A model generated the notes under the pieces. The model had not been told where the DNA came from and did not search any database. It saw only the letters and a list, made by a program, of their open reading frames with translations. DNA of 8,545 nucleotides from positions 1 through 8,545 of the forward strand of contig WJKD01000959.1 of NCBI GenBank assembly GCA_014729315.1, written 5' to 3'. Within the stretch, counting starts at the first letter, position 1. Each line of letters starts with the position of its first letter. This document shows positions 1 to 7,080 of the stretch, piece after piece. This DNA comes from Promethearchaeota archaeon. Its GTDB lineage: Archaea; Asgardarchaeota; Lokiarchaeia; Sigynarchaeales; SOKP01. Both the position numbers and the translations under genes were made by a program.

Positions 1-1384
1 AAAAGTTAACAATACTGAAAAAATACCACTAATTGTTTTTATCTCCTTTGCGTTTGGAGACTTATTTATCGAGCTTTACGTTGCGTTATTTGGAGTAAGA
101 GTTTTTGATTTTTACGAAAACGAAGTTGGACTTGCATCAGGTCTAATTGCACTTGCGTTTATTCTTTACGCTGTATGGAATATGATTAACGACCCCTTAG
201 TTGGTTTTGCCGCTGATAAACCTCGATCTTTTTGGCGAAAATATGGAAAAAGATTTATCTGGATAGTATCTGGTGCGATAGGCACTTCTTTTAGCTTTAT
301 CTTAGTTTTCGCGGCGCCCGAATTGGATCCAAACGCTGATTGGTTAATTCTATTTCTGTGGCTACTTTTAACGATTTGTTTGTTTGATACTTTCTTTAGT
401 ATGTTTGATACCAACTACAACGGATTGATACCTGATAAATTTAGGAAAGACGATCAGAGACTCAGATTATCCGGATTTGAAGTCGGATTAGGTATATTTG
501 GAACCGTAATTGGAGTAGTATTGCCTCCAATGATTATAGTATATGGCAATAGATCTTCCTTCTTGACGATGGCAATGGTGATTGGAATAATAGGAATCGT
601 ATTGGTCCTTCTCCAGATCTACGGTATTCGGGAGGATAAAGCAATGATCGAGCATTACTATCAATCATACGAAGGTTTGGAAAAAATAAGCTTCTTTAAA
701 CTTTTAAAATCTTGCGTAAAACAAAGAAGTTTTGTTGCCTATCTCATCCTATATATGTTATATCAAGCCACTATTGCCTTACTTTTAGGATCTATCCCTT
801 ATTTAGTTAGATTTATCCTAAAGGAAGAAGCGATTATTGAATCTTTTATCCTACTGGGATATATAGTAGCAGGTTTAATTTCAGTACCTTTATGGGCAAA
901 ATTAGCTATGAAAAAAGGGAACAAAAAAGTTTTTCTTACGGGAGGCTTTATGATTTCGATTGTTACTATACCGTTTTTATTTATAGATACTTTAATCCTT
1001 GTGATAATCACTGCCGCATTGGTTGGTGTAGGTCTCATAGGATTCTGGTTAATGTTAAATCCAATCCTGGCCGATGTTATAGACGAAGCGGTTGTCAATA
1101 ACGGTATTCGTCAGGAAGGTTTTTATATGGGCGTAAGAACCTTTTTCGGACGAATTGCCCTTATAATTCAAGCAATTACCTTTGCTGCCATTCATATCTT
1201 TACGGGATTCGAACCAGGTTCCCCTACCCAGTCTGCGACTGCGATAATAGGACTGAGGATTCAAATGGCGCTTATACCTATGCTTCTAATGTTGATTGGC
1301 TTACTCTTTTTCTGGGCTCTTTATGACTTGACTCCCGAGAAAAAGATAGAAATTCAAAAGAAGTTAGAAGAATTGAACATATGA
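1..1384 (+). CDS. GPH-family (MFS_2, MelB-like) sugar:cation symporter, N-terminus cut by window edge
   Basis: This is an inner-membrane secondary transporter, probably moving a sugar or glycoside with a cation. The frame is open from base 2 with no ATG, GTG or TTG in the first codons, so the start lies left of the window; the visible 460 residues are nearly the whole protein. Twelve hydrophobic segments are recognisable. The loop after TM2 carries the family hallmark NDPLVGFAADK followed by RSFWRKYGKRFIWI, which corresponds to NDPIMGW...RSRWGKFKPWI in E. coli MelB. The C-terminus YDLTPEKKIEIQKKLEEL matches the usual GPH ending. By hand alignment the MelB cation-site Asp59 is kept (visible residue 64) while Asp55 is Asn (residue 60), so coupling may differ. 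Substrate cannot be assigned. The gene converges with the minus-strand cluster, with 54 bases between the stop codons. Family call is firm, function is generic. Confidence 0.85.
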   Translation, partial: KVNNTEKIPLIVFISFAFGDLFIELYVALFGVRVFDFYENEVGLASGLIALAFILYAVWNMINDPLVGFAADKPRSFWRKYGKRFIWIVSGAIGTSFSFILVFAAPELDPNADWLILFLWLLLTICLFDTFFSMFDTNYNGLIPDKFRKDDQRLRLSGFEVGLGIFGTVIGVVLPPMIIVYGNRSSFLTMAMVIGIIGIVLVLLQIYGIREDKAMIEHYYQSYEGLEKISFFKLLKSCVKQRSFVAYLILYMLYQATIALLLGSIPYLVRFILKEEAIIESFILLGYIVAGLISVPLWAKLAMKKGNKKVFLTGGFMISIVTIPFLFIDTLILVIITAALVGVGLIGFWLMLNPILADVIDEAVVNNGIRQEGFYMGVRTFFGRIALIIQAITFAAIHIFTGFEPGSPTQSATAIIGLRIQMALIPMLLMLIGLLFFWALYDLTPEKKIEIQKKLEELNI

Positions 1385-1395
1385 TATTTTAAGAT

Positions 1396-1420
1396 TAATT
1401 TCTTATTTTCTTTATATTTC
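1396..1420 (+). terminator. T-rich tract after the transporter gene, candidate archaeal terminator
   Basis: A pyrimidine-rich stretch with several T runs begins 12 bases after the TGA stop of the transporter and has no strong hairpin. Runs of T without a stem are the usual archaeal termination signal. It lies in the 54-base gap between convergent genes, so it would suit the plus-strand transcript. The reverse strand here is A-rich and gives no matching signal for the opposing gene. In such AT-rich DNA the tract could be background. Confidence 0.35.
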
Positions 1421-1438
1421 TGATTATATATCTAAGAA

Positions 1439-1777
1439 TTATTTTAAATTATCTTCGAGATTCTCAATATCTAAAGATTGAGCTAATTTTAAAATTAATT
1501 GATTCATTAAAGGTCCAGCAGCTGCGGTGGCGGGACCAATTGAACCAGTACCAATCCTATCGTGAATGAAAGAATTATATTTTTTAAAAATCTCTTTATT
1601 TCGATTTGGATCATTATGATATTCCTGAAGTGCTTTTCCTATTACATCGTCGCCGATTTTCTCCAATTCAATTAATTTTTCAGAGACATATTCGCCCGTA
1701 ATATCTCTGCCCGTAGATGGATCAATAACTTTTTGAACCAAATCGTCTTCAGTAAGCTTTATTTTCTTTTCTTTCAT
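1439..1777 (-). CDS. Small conserved-looking hypothetical protein (112 aa) downstream of carB
   Basis: I do not recognise a family. The protein is soluble, with no signal peptide or membrane segment. It is charged and largely helical in appearance: a Lys-rich start, then a short DPSTGRDITGEY stretch that resembles a turn-rich loop, then two likely helices, a Gly/Ala-rich segment (IGPATAAAGP, near residues 80-89) and an amphipathic C-terminal helix. The gene starts 32 bases after the carB stop on the same strand, so it could be co-transcribed with carA-carB. However, it has no Shine-Dalgarno site, and a TATA-like CTATAAAAA sits 24-32 bases before its ATG, so it may also have its own leaderless transcript. 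Normal residue composition, a clear start and a tight position between convergent genes argue for a real gene. A role linked to carbamoyl phosphate is only suggested by position. Confidence 0.65.
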   Translation of the reverse strand: MKEKKIKLTEDDLVQKVIDPSTGRDITGEYVSEKLIELEKIGDDVIGKALQEYHNDPNRNKEIFKKYNSFIHDRIGTGSIGPATAAAGPLMNQLILKLAQSLDIENLEDNLK

Positions 1778-1800
1778 GTTTAATTGAAAAGATGAATTAA

Positions 1801-1809
1801 TTTTTATAG
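1801..1809 (-). promoter_or_regulatory. TATA-like box for the 112-aa gene
   Basis: Read on the minus strand this is CTATAAAAA, located 24-32 bases before the ATG at 1777. That is where an archaeal TATA box must be if the transcript begins at or next to the start codon. The absence of any GGAGG-like sequence before the same ATG fits leaderless translation. The box lies in the 32-base gap just beyond the carB stop codon, so the gene may be expressed both with and independently of carA-carB. Confidence 0.45.
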
Positions 1810-4800
1810 TTACCAGTAAATTTTTTTCAATTCCTTATGATAATCGCTGAGAGACTTAACAATTAATTCCTTTTCTCTGACTTTTTCAATCGCATCGACT
1901 ATTGCATTAGCTAATTGTAAATTAATAATTACCGGAATATTATAATCAACTGCCATACGGCGAATTTTATATTCATCCTCAATTATTTGTCTGAACTTTT
2001 CTTCAACCGTGGTGGGTAATGGAATATTAATCACCATATCTATTCGACCGTCTTGGAGACATTGCATAATGTTCGGTTCTTTACCATATTCGTGAACCTT
2101 GTATAGTCTAACGGTCTTAATTCCGTTATTTCGAAGAACTTTTGCGGTATCTTCAGTGGCAAAAATCGTAAATTCTAAGCTCTTTAACTTTTGAGCTATT
2201 GGTAGTATTTGTTTTTTCAATTCTTCTCCACCTACAGAGATTAAAACATTTCCACCTTGAATAGGGATTTCGTTTTCTGCCGCTTCGAGAGATTTCATCA
2301 AAGCATCGGGGAAATCGTCTCCAATTATGCCAACCTCTCCCGTACTATTCATCTCAACGCCAAGCACGACATCTGCATTATCCAAGCGCATGAATGAAAA
2401 CATCGGGGACTTTACACTAACGAAATCGCCGTAAGGTAAGTCTAAAAGCTCTTTAGGAATTTTATTACCCATAATCACCTCGGCTGCTAACTTCATTAAG
2501 TTTATACCCCGAGTTTTTGACACATAGGGCATACTCCGACTTGACCTCAAATTACATTCAATGACAAAAACACTATTGTTTTTAACAAGATATTGCACAT
2601 TAAAGGGACCTCTGATTTGAAGTGCCAAAGCAATTTCTCTAGTGTAATCTTTTATGTCAGCTATAGTTTTTTCCGAGATTGTTTGAGGAGGAATAGCCAT
2701 AGTCGCATCGCCACTATGAACTCCTGCATTTTCTATGTGTTCAACTATTGCCCCGATAAGTACATTTTCACCATCACAAATACCGTCACATTCAACTTCT
2801 CTCGAATCTGTGAAGAATTTCGTTATCACTACGGGATATTCTTTTGATACTGCCGCAGCTAAGTCTAAAGTGTCTCTAAGGGTTTTCTCTTCGTAACAGA
2901 CGCGCATTGCCGCTCCACTTAAAACATAAGAAGGCCTCACTAATACAGGATATCCCACTTTCTGAGCAAACTTAATAGCTTCGTCCTTTTCGGTTAATGC
3001 ATCCCATTTGGGTTGTTTTATACTCAATTGATCTAAAAGAGCACTAAACTTCGCTCTGTCTTCCGCCATGTCAACTCTCGAGCCATGCGTTCCCAAGATT
3101 TTAATATTTGCTTTTCGATAAAATTCAGAATATTTAGCAAACTTTGCGGCGAGATTTTGGGCGATCTGTCCTCCTGCATTGAGGACCACACCATAAGGTT
3201 TTTCTAATTCGCAAATATCTAAGACCCTTTCGCCTGAAAGTTCTTCAAAATAAAGTCTATCCGAAATGTCGTAATCAGTAGATACAGTTTCAGGATTATA
3301 ATTAATGATTATAGCTTTATCTACGCCTAAATTTTGTAATCCCCATAAACAATTGACGCTTCCCCAATCGAATTCAACGCTCGCACCAATTCTATATGTG
3401 CCGGAACCTAGTACGATTACTTTTTTTAAATTATCCTTTTCTTCTGTATCAAAATTAATGTCGTGTTTGTCGCCCCAGTAAGTCAAATACAAATAATGTC
3501 TTTCAGGTACACATTGCCCCGCTAAAGTGTCAATTTGTTTGACGAATGGGACTATGTTATATCGCTTGCGGAGTCTACGGATCGTTGGAGTATCAAACCC
3601 AATAATTTTTGCAATCTGTCCATCAGAAAATCCATATCGTTTAGCTCGGAGCAACCAATATTCTTTATCTTCATCTGAAGATTCTAAAAATTTTAATTTT
3701 TCTAAATTAGATTCGATATCGACGATATTTTTTAATTTATACAAAAACCATTTATCTATTTTTGACCTTTCGTAAATTTCGTTTATAGAAATCCCACGTT
3801 TAATTGCCTCACCTACTCGTAAAAATCGTAAATCGGTAGGATTTCGTAATTCATATTTTAATTCGTTAATATCTTCAATGGGACTCAAATCATTAGCAAC
3901 AAAACCTTTTAATCCGATATCAAGCATTCTTAAGGCTTTTTGGCAGACCTCCTCGAAGTTTCTGCCGATACTCATGCATTCCCCGACCCCCTTCATCTGT
4001 GGTCCAATCCTTCTGTCTACTTTTTCGAATTTAGTCAAATCCCACCTTGGATATTTCATCACCATATAATCTGTTGCGGGTTCGAAATTAGCAGTGGTTT
4101 TAAGCGTAATTTGATTTTGTAGTTCGGGGAGCGTGTATCCAACGGCAATTTTCGCAGCGATATATGCCAGAGGATAACCTGTGGCTTTCGATGCCAGAGC
4201 GGAAGATCTGGACAATCTAGCGTTAATCTCTATTGCTCGGAACTTTTTTGAAAACGGGTCAAGAGCCCACTGAATATTGCACTCTCCGCAAACTCCGACT
4301 GCTCTCGTGGCTCGAATCGAAGCAGAACGAAGCATCTGAAGCTCTTCATCGGTTAAGGTTTGAGCTGGAGCAACAACGATTGAGTCTCCTGTGTGAATAC
4401 CACATGGGTCAACATTCTCCATGGAGCAATTTATGAAGCAGTTATCTTCAGCGTCGCGCAAAATCTCAAATTCGATTTCTTTCCAACCCCATACGCTCTC
4501 TTCAATAAGAATTTGATTAATACGAGATTGGGCTAAACCTCTTTTTGCCATACGCTCAAATTGCTCCCAATTGTGGATAATTCCTGAGCCTTTTCCTCCC
4601 AACACATAAGCTACTCTTAGCATTAATGGAAAACCTAAATCTTTAGCTACCAGTTTTGCCTCTCGGTACGAATTGACCGCTTTACTTTTACATACCGGAC
4701 AATCGGCTTTATTCATCGCTCTTACAAACAAATCTCGATCCTCCGTGACTTCAATAGCTTTAATGGGAGTTCCTAAAACTTTTACATTATATTTATCTAA

Positions 4801-5121
4801 GATTCCCGCCTCGAATAGTTCGACACCAACATTAAGGCCCGTTTGTCCTCCAAAAGACAAACATATACCATCAGGCTTTTCTTTTTTGATTATTTCTTCA
4901 ACATACTTTATTGTAATGGGTAATAGATACACTTTATCCGACATTTGAGGATCAGTTTGGATGGTGGCAATATTAGGGTTAATTAAAATCGTTTCAATAC
5001 CCTCTTCATTCAATGCTTTCAGTACTTGACTTCCGCTATAATCGAATTCACCTGCTTGACCAATCCTTACAGCTCCGGAACCGAGGACCAGAACTTTTTT
5101 TAAAGATTTATCTAAAGGCAT
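1810..5121 (-). CDS. carB: Carbamoyl-phosphate synthase large subunit, eukaryote (CAD/CPS1)-like type
   Basis: CarB makes carbamoyl phosphate from bicarbonate, ammonia and two ATP in the cytoplasm, feeding pyrimidine and arginine synthesis. The 1103 residues are full length (E. coli 1073). Approximate layout: first ATP-grasp half 1-405, oligomerisation region 406-560, second ATP-grasp half 565-945, MGS-like regulatory domain 955-1103. Carboxyphosphate-site residues are present: Arg129, Arg169, Glu215, His243, Glu298, Asn300. The carbamate site keeps Arg689, Arg729, Glu775, His802, Glu855, Asn857. Several stretches resemble human CPS1/CAD more than E. coli CarB, for example EHIENAGVHSGDAT, VKQIDTLAG..., SVEFDW and RSSRSMPYVSKT. 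The ATG follows the carA TAA directly and in frame, behind a strong GGAGGT. Since the partner CarA appears glutaminase-dead, this CarB probably uses free ammonia (inference). A paralogue begins at the right edge of the window. Confidence 0.97.
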   Translation of the reverse strand: MPLDKSLKKVLVLGSGAVRIGQAGEFDYSGSQVLKALNEEGIETILINPNIATIQTDPQMSDKVYLLPITIKYVEEIIKKEKPDGICLSFGGQTGLNVGVELFEAGILDKYNVKVLGTPIKAIEVTEDRDLFVRAMNKADCPVCKSKAVNSYREAKLVAKDLGFPLMLRVAYVLGGKGSGIIHNWEQFERMAKRGLAQSRINQILIEESVWGWKEIEFEILRDAEDNCFINCSMENVDPCGIHTGDSIVVAPAQTLTDEELQMLRSASIRATRAVGVCGECNIQWALDPFSKKFRAIEINARLSRSSALASKATGYPLAYIAAKIAVGYTLPELQNQITLKTTANFEPATDYMVMKYPRWDLTKFEKVDRRIGPQMKGVGECMSIGRNFEEVCQKALRMLDIGLKGFVANDLSPIEDINELKYELRNPTDLRFLRVGEAIKRGISINEIYERSKIDKWFLYKLKNIVDIESNLEKLKFLESSDEDKEYWLLRAKRYGFSDGQIAKIIGFDTPTIRRLRKRYNIVPFVKQIDTLAGQCVPERHYLYLTYWGDKHDINFDTEEKDNLKKVIVLGSGTYRIGASVEFDWGSVNCLWGLQNLGVDKAIIINYNPETVSTDYDISDRLYFEELSGERVLDICELEKPYGVVLNAGGQIAQNLAAKFAKYSEFYRKANIKILGTHGSRVDMAEDRAKFSALLDQLSIKQPKWDALTEKDEAIKFAQKVGYPVLVRPSYVLSGAAMRVCYEEKTLRDTLDLAAAVSKEYPVVITKFFTDSREVECDGICDGENVLIGAIVEHIENAGVHSGDATMAIPPQTISEKTIADIKDYTREIALALQIRGPFNVQYLVKNNSVFVIECNLRSSRSMPYVSKTRGINLMKLAAEVIMGNKIPKELLDLPYGDFVSVKSPMFSFMRLDNADVVLGVEMNSTGEVGIIGDDFPDALMKSLEAAENEIPIQGGNVLISVGGEELKKQILPIAQKLKSLEFTIFATEDTAKVLRNNGIKTVRLYKVHEYGKEPNIMQCLQDGRIDMVINIPLPTTVEEKFRQIIEDEYKIRRMAVDYNIPVIINLQLANAIVDAIEKVREKELIVKSLSDYHKELKKIYW

Positions 5122-6258
5122 TTATTTGACCTCCATTGAGTTAATAAATTTGTTAAATATTTTTTCTTTCACGTCTAAAGCTCCCGGAGAGCCTTCAGGA
5201 TTAAATGCAACTGAAAAAATCGGTTTAGATTTGTGGATTAAACCTTCGTTAGTTTGATCATCTTTATCGTGGAATAATTCTTTAAAATCTTTCAAATCAA
5301 TATCTTTCAGGCAATAGTCATGGTTTTGATAAGTTATGTAGCAATGATTAGTCTCATTTTCTACGGTAGTTCTGCCTCCACAATGTTCAGCAGTCATTTT
5401 ATAACATTTTGCTCCTGCTGCTAATCCAATTAACATGTTTCCCATACCAATTCCCAGAGTTGGAACGGAGTTTTTAATCAAATCCTTTATTGTGTCAATT
5501 GAAAAAGATAATAAATTGGGATCACCTGGGCCATTCGTTATCAAAACGCCGTCAGGATCTAAATCCATTATTTTTTGATAATCATATAGATAAGGCACTA
5601 CGATTACTTCAAATTTTTCGGATAGAAGAGTTCTTAAAATATTGTTTTTTAATCCGAAATCGTAAATTACTACAGTTCCTATCGGATTAGAAGGAATAAG
5701 TTTTTTTAATTTCTTGGTAGACACTTTCGCTACCAAATTTGACTGCGTTTGATCTTCGTAGTCTTGGATTTCTCTCTTTAGCTCTTTTACATTAAATTTT
5801 TCATCGGGTTCACACACTTGTAGAATTGCATTTATAGTATTTTCTTCAACCAATTGCTGGGTGAGCATCCTCGTATCAATCCATTGAATACCAGGAACAT
5901 TTTCTTCAATTAACCATTCGTTTAGAGTCTTAACACTTTCATAATGACTAGGATTTTCACAATATTCGTTTATAACCATTCCCATAGCTTTTATCGAGCT
6001 GGATTCGAAGTGATTTAATATTCCCCTCTCGTCTTTTTCTTTTGCAGGAACGCCGTAATTACCTATCGAAGGATATGTGAATAGGATTATTTTATCTTTA
6101 TATGTAGGGTCAGTTAAACACTCCACATAACCGGAGCCGGGAACGGTCGAAAACGTCAATTCACCAATACATTTTCCCGTGGCTCCAACACCTATACCCT
6201 CAAAATATGTTCCATCTTGGAGGATTATTATTGCCGGTTTTTCAGCCTTGTATATCAT
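5122..6258 (-). CDS. carA: Carbamoyl-phosphate synthase small subunit with inactivated glutaminase site
   Basis: CarA normally hydrolyses glutamine and channels ammonia to CarB. The 378 residues are full length (E. coli 382). The N-terminal small-subunit domain (about 1-180) is well kept, with LQDGT, GSGYVECLTDP and IGNYGV. The class-I glutaminase domain follows (about 192-375) with the conserved NGPGDP at 242-247. The catalytic triad is broken: the nucleophile loop reads GIGMGN instead of GICLGH, so Cys is Gly271 (codon 5446-5448, GGT), and the usual FHPE or GHPE is FNPE, so His is Asn353 (codon 5200-5202, AAT). Glu355 remains. Gln-binding positions are also altered: LGHQ is MGNM and QNHGF is QNHDY. 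Vertebrate CPS1, which uses ammonia, has GISTGN in the same loop, and DQTNEG and SKP are also shared with CPS1. The frame is uninterrupted, so this is not ordinary gene decay. It is likely a structural or allosteric partner for an ammonia-dependent enzyme (inference). Confidence 0.95.
   Translation of the reverse strand: MIYKAEKPAIIILQDGTYFEGIGVGATGKCIGELTFSTVPGSGYVECLTDPTYKDKIILFTYPSIGNYGVPAKEKDERGILNHFESSSIKAMGMVINEYCENPSHYESVKTLNEWLIEENVPGIQWIDTRMLTQQLVEENTINAILQVCEPDEKFNVKELKREIQDYEDQTQSNLVAKVSTKKLKKLIPSNPIGTVVIYDFGLKNNILRTLLSEKFEVIVVPYLYDYQKIMDLDPDGVLITNGPGDPNLLSFSIDTIKDLIKNSVPTLGIGMGNMLIGLAAGAKCYKMTAEHCGGRTTVENETNHCYITYQNHDYCLKDIDLKDFKELFHDKDDQTNEGLIHKSKPIFSVAFNPEGSPGALDVKEKIFNKFINSMEVK
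5129..5134 (-). promoter_or_regulatory. Shine-Dalgarno site for carB inside the carA 3' end
   Basis: On the minus strand the sequence is GGAGGT, seven bases before the carB ATG and lying within the last codons of carA. It fixes the carB start and indicates that CarB is initiated independently rather than only by continuation from CarA. It contrasts with carA and the 112-aa gene, which have no such site, a combination common in archaea where only internal operon genes use Shine-Dalgarno initiation. Confidence 0.85.
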
Positions 6259-6279
6259 AATAAGAGCAGTAATGTTTTT

Positions 6280-6331
6280 AGTTATTATATTGAATATAGA
6301 TAATTAAATTAACTTAATTAATATAATAACT
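6280..6331. repeat. 12-base perfect inverted repeat spanning the carA promoter
   Basis: AGTTATTATATT (6280-6291) is repeated exactly in inverse orientation as AATATAATAACT (6320-6331). The left arm contains the proposed carA TATA box, and the right arm would be the same element pointing the other way. Between them, TAATTAA (6301-6307) and TTAATTA (6314-6320) form a second dyad. The arrangement could be an operator or a pair of divergent promoter elements. AT-rich sequence makes such repeats fairly likely by chance. Confidence 0.35.
6282..6291 (-). promoter_or_regulatory. TATA-like box of the carA-carB operon
   Basis: Minus-strand AATATAATAA lies 24-33 bases before the carA ATG. There is no purine-rich ribosome binding site before that ATG, so transcription probably begins at or beside the start codon, as is common for first genes in archaeal operons. 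The spacing matches that of the TATA-like box before the 112-aa gene. The surrounding DNA is very AT-rich, so a chance match is possible. Confidence 0.5.
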
Positions 6332-6659
6332 GATAAATAAGCGATTTTGATTATGGAAATATAATAAAAACAGAAAAAGAAATAGATTTTTTAAATACCA
6401 AACAGTCTAAATTATTTATTTTCCTCTACTTGAAATTCAATATTGTGATGGTAAATTCCAACCAAATTCCTCTTAATTATTTTAGAACAGTCAAGACTTA
6501 TCCTCCTTTTTTGTGCTTTATCTCTATGAAAAGTTAAGATAAAATAGCTATATTTTAATTAGAATCTAAATTCGTTAATAATCTCTTATTATTCTCCATG
6601 TAAAGTAGATTTTGATGTCTATAAATTAAAAATTTTCAGAGCATATTAAGATCCTTTCA

Positions 6660-6740
6660 AATATATATAAGTCACCTATTTATGTGATCTTTGAGCTTCT
6701 GTTCTTGATAAATAAGAGCTACATTCAAAGATTATTTTTG
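6660..6740 (+). ncRNA. Candidate small structured RNA: TATA box, hairpin, T tract
   Basis: A TATA-like ATATATATAA (6661-6670) is followed about 17 bases later by an imperfect hairpin. The outer stem is ATCTTTGA (6687-6694) with TCAAAGAT (6725-6732), a perfect 8 bp. The inner stem is GTTCTT (6701-6706) with AAGAGC (6714-6719), 6 bp including one G-T pair, closed by a 7-base loop. A TATTTTTG tract (6733-6740) follows at once. The TATA box would place the transcript start near the foot of the hairpin, and the T tract would end it, giving an RNA of about 50 nt. This is a pattern-based proposal only. I do not recognise an RNA family, and AT-rich DNA yields such hairpins by chance. Confidence 0.25.
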
Positions 6741-6975
6741 TACAAAGCTAATTTGGTTTATGAGCAATATTATAGAGGATATAATGATTTTATAACTATC
6801 ATAAAATAATCTGTTTAAATACATATATTTACTTTTTTAATAGGGAAAGGTCAAAATCGTTGATTAAAAAATCCAGAAATTTAACTTTTTAACAAATAAG
6901 CTGAATCATAAACTAAGAAGTATGAGCGAAATTGCCTTAATTTCCAATTATTTTATAAAAATGATACTCATAATA

Positions 6976-7018
6976 AATTTTCACTTTACTTATTAAGTAA
7001 AATAAGTAAGAGAAAATT
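6976..7018 (-). terminator. Imperfect 16-bp hairpin downstream of the second carB, possible terminator
   Basis: Two stacked stems are present: AATTTTC (6976-6982) with GAAAATT (7012-7018), and TTACTTATT (6986-6994) with AATAAGTAA (7001-7009). They are separated by a small internal loop and closed by AAGTAA. On the minus strand it lies about 60 bases after the second carB stop, and a run of five T follows about 15 bases later. It may end or stabilise that transcript. Its role is unproven. Confidence 0.3.
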
Positions 7019-7080
7019 AAGAATCTATTAGTGTTTTAGTCTAATAATTTTTATGATGTTTTTAATCCATCGCATTTAAT

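Larger units (their letters stand above)
6259..7080. other. 822-base noncoding region between the second carB and carA
   Basis: No convincing protein-coding gene was found on either strand: stops are dense in all frames and the longest ATG frames are only a few dozen codons. It is even richer in A and T than the genes on either side. No tRNA-like T-arm, rRNA segment, CRISPR array or insertion-sequence ends were seen. It contains the carA promoter region (6280-6331), a candidate small RNA (6660-6740) and a long imperfect hairpin (6976-7018). No recognisable remnant of a carA-like or 112-aa-like gene remains. Confidence 0.7.

Noticed and set aside
799..1264. Minus-strand and alternate-frame open stretches within the transporter
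   Set aside because: They overlap well-formed transmembrane coding sequence and have no recognisable features.
182..1384. Start of the transporter at the ATG at 182
   Set aside because: The same frame is open back to base 2 and encodes TM1 and TM2 of the family, so 182 is an internal Met.
2593..4948. Several plus-strand open frames of 60-91 codons opposite carB
   Set aside because: They lie wholly antisense to strongly conserved CarB sequence and show no promoter, ribosome site or family resemblance of their own.
5490..5690. Plus-strand open frame of 66 codons opposite carA
   Set aside because: It is a shadow of the carA reading frame with no independent support.
5122..6258. carA as a pseudogene
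   Set aside because: The frame is full length, has no frameshift, and keeps its N-terminal domain and many glutaminase-fold residues; only the catalytic and glutamine-binding positions are altered.
6259..7080. Hidden tRNA, CRISPR array or transposon remnant in the intergenic region
   Set aside because: No T-arm consensus, regularly spaced repeats, transposase fragments or paired terminal repeats with target duplication were found.
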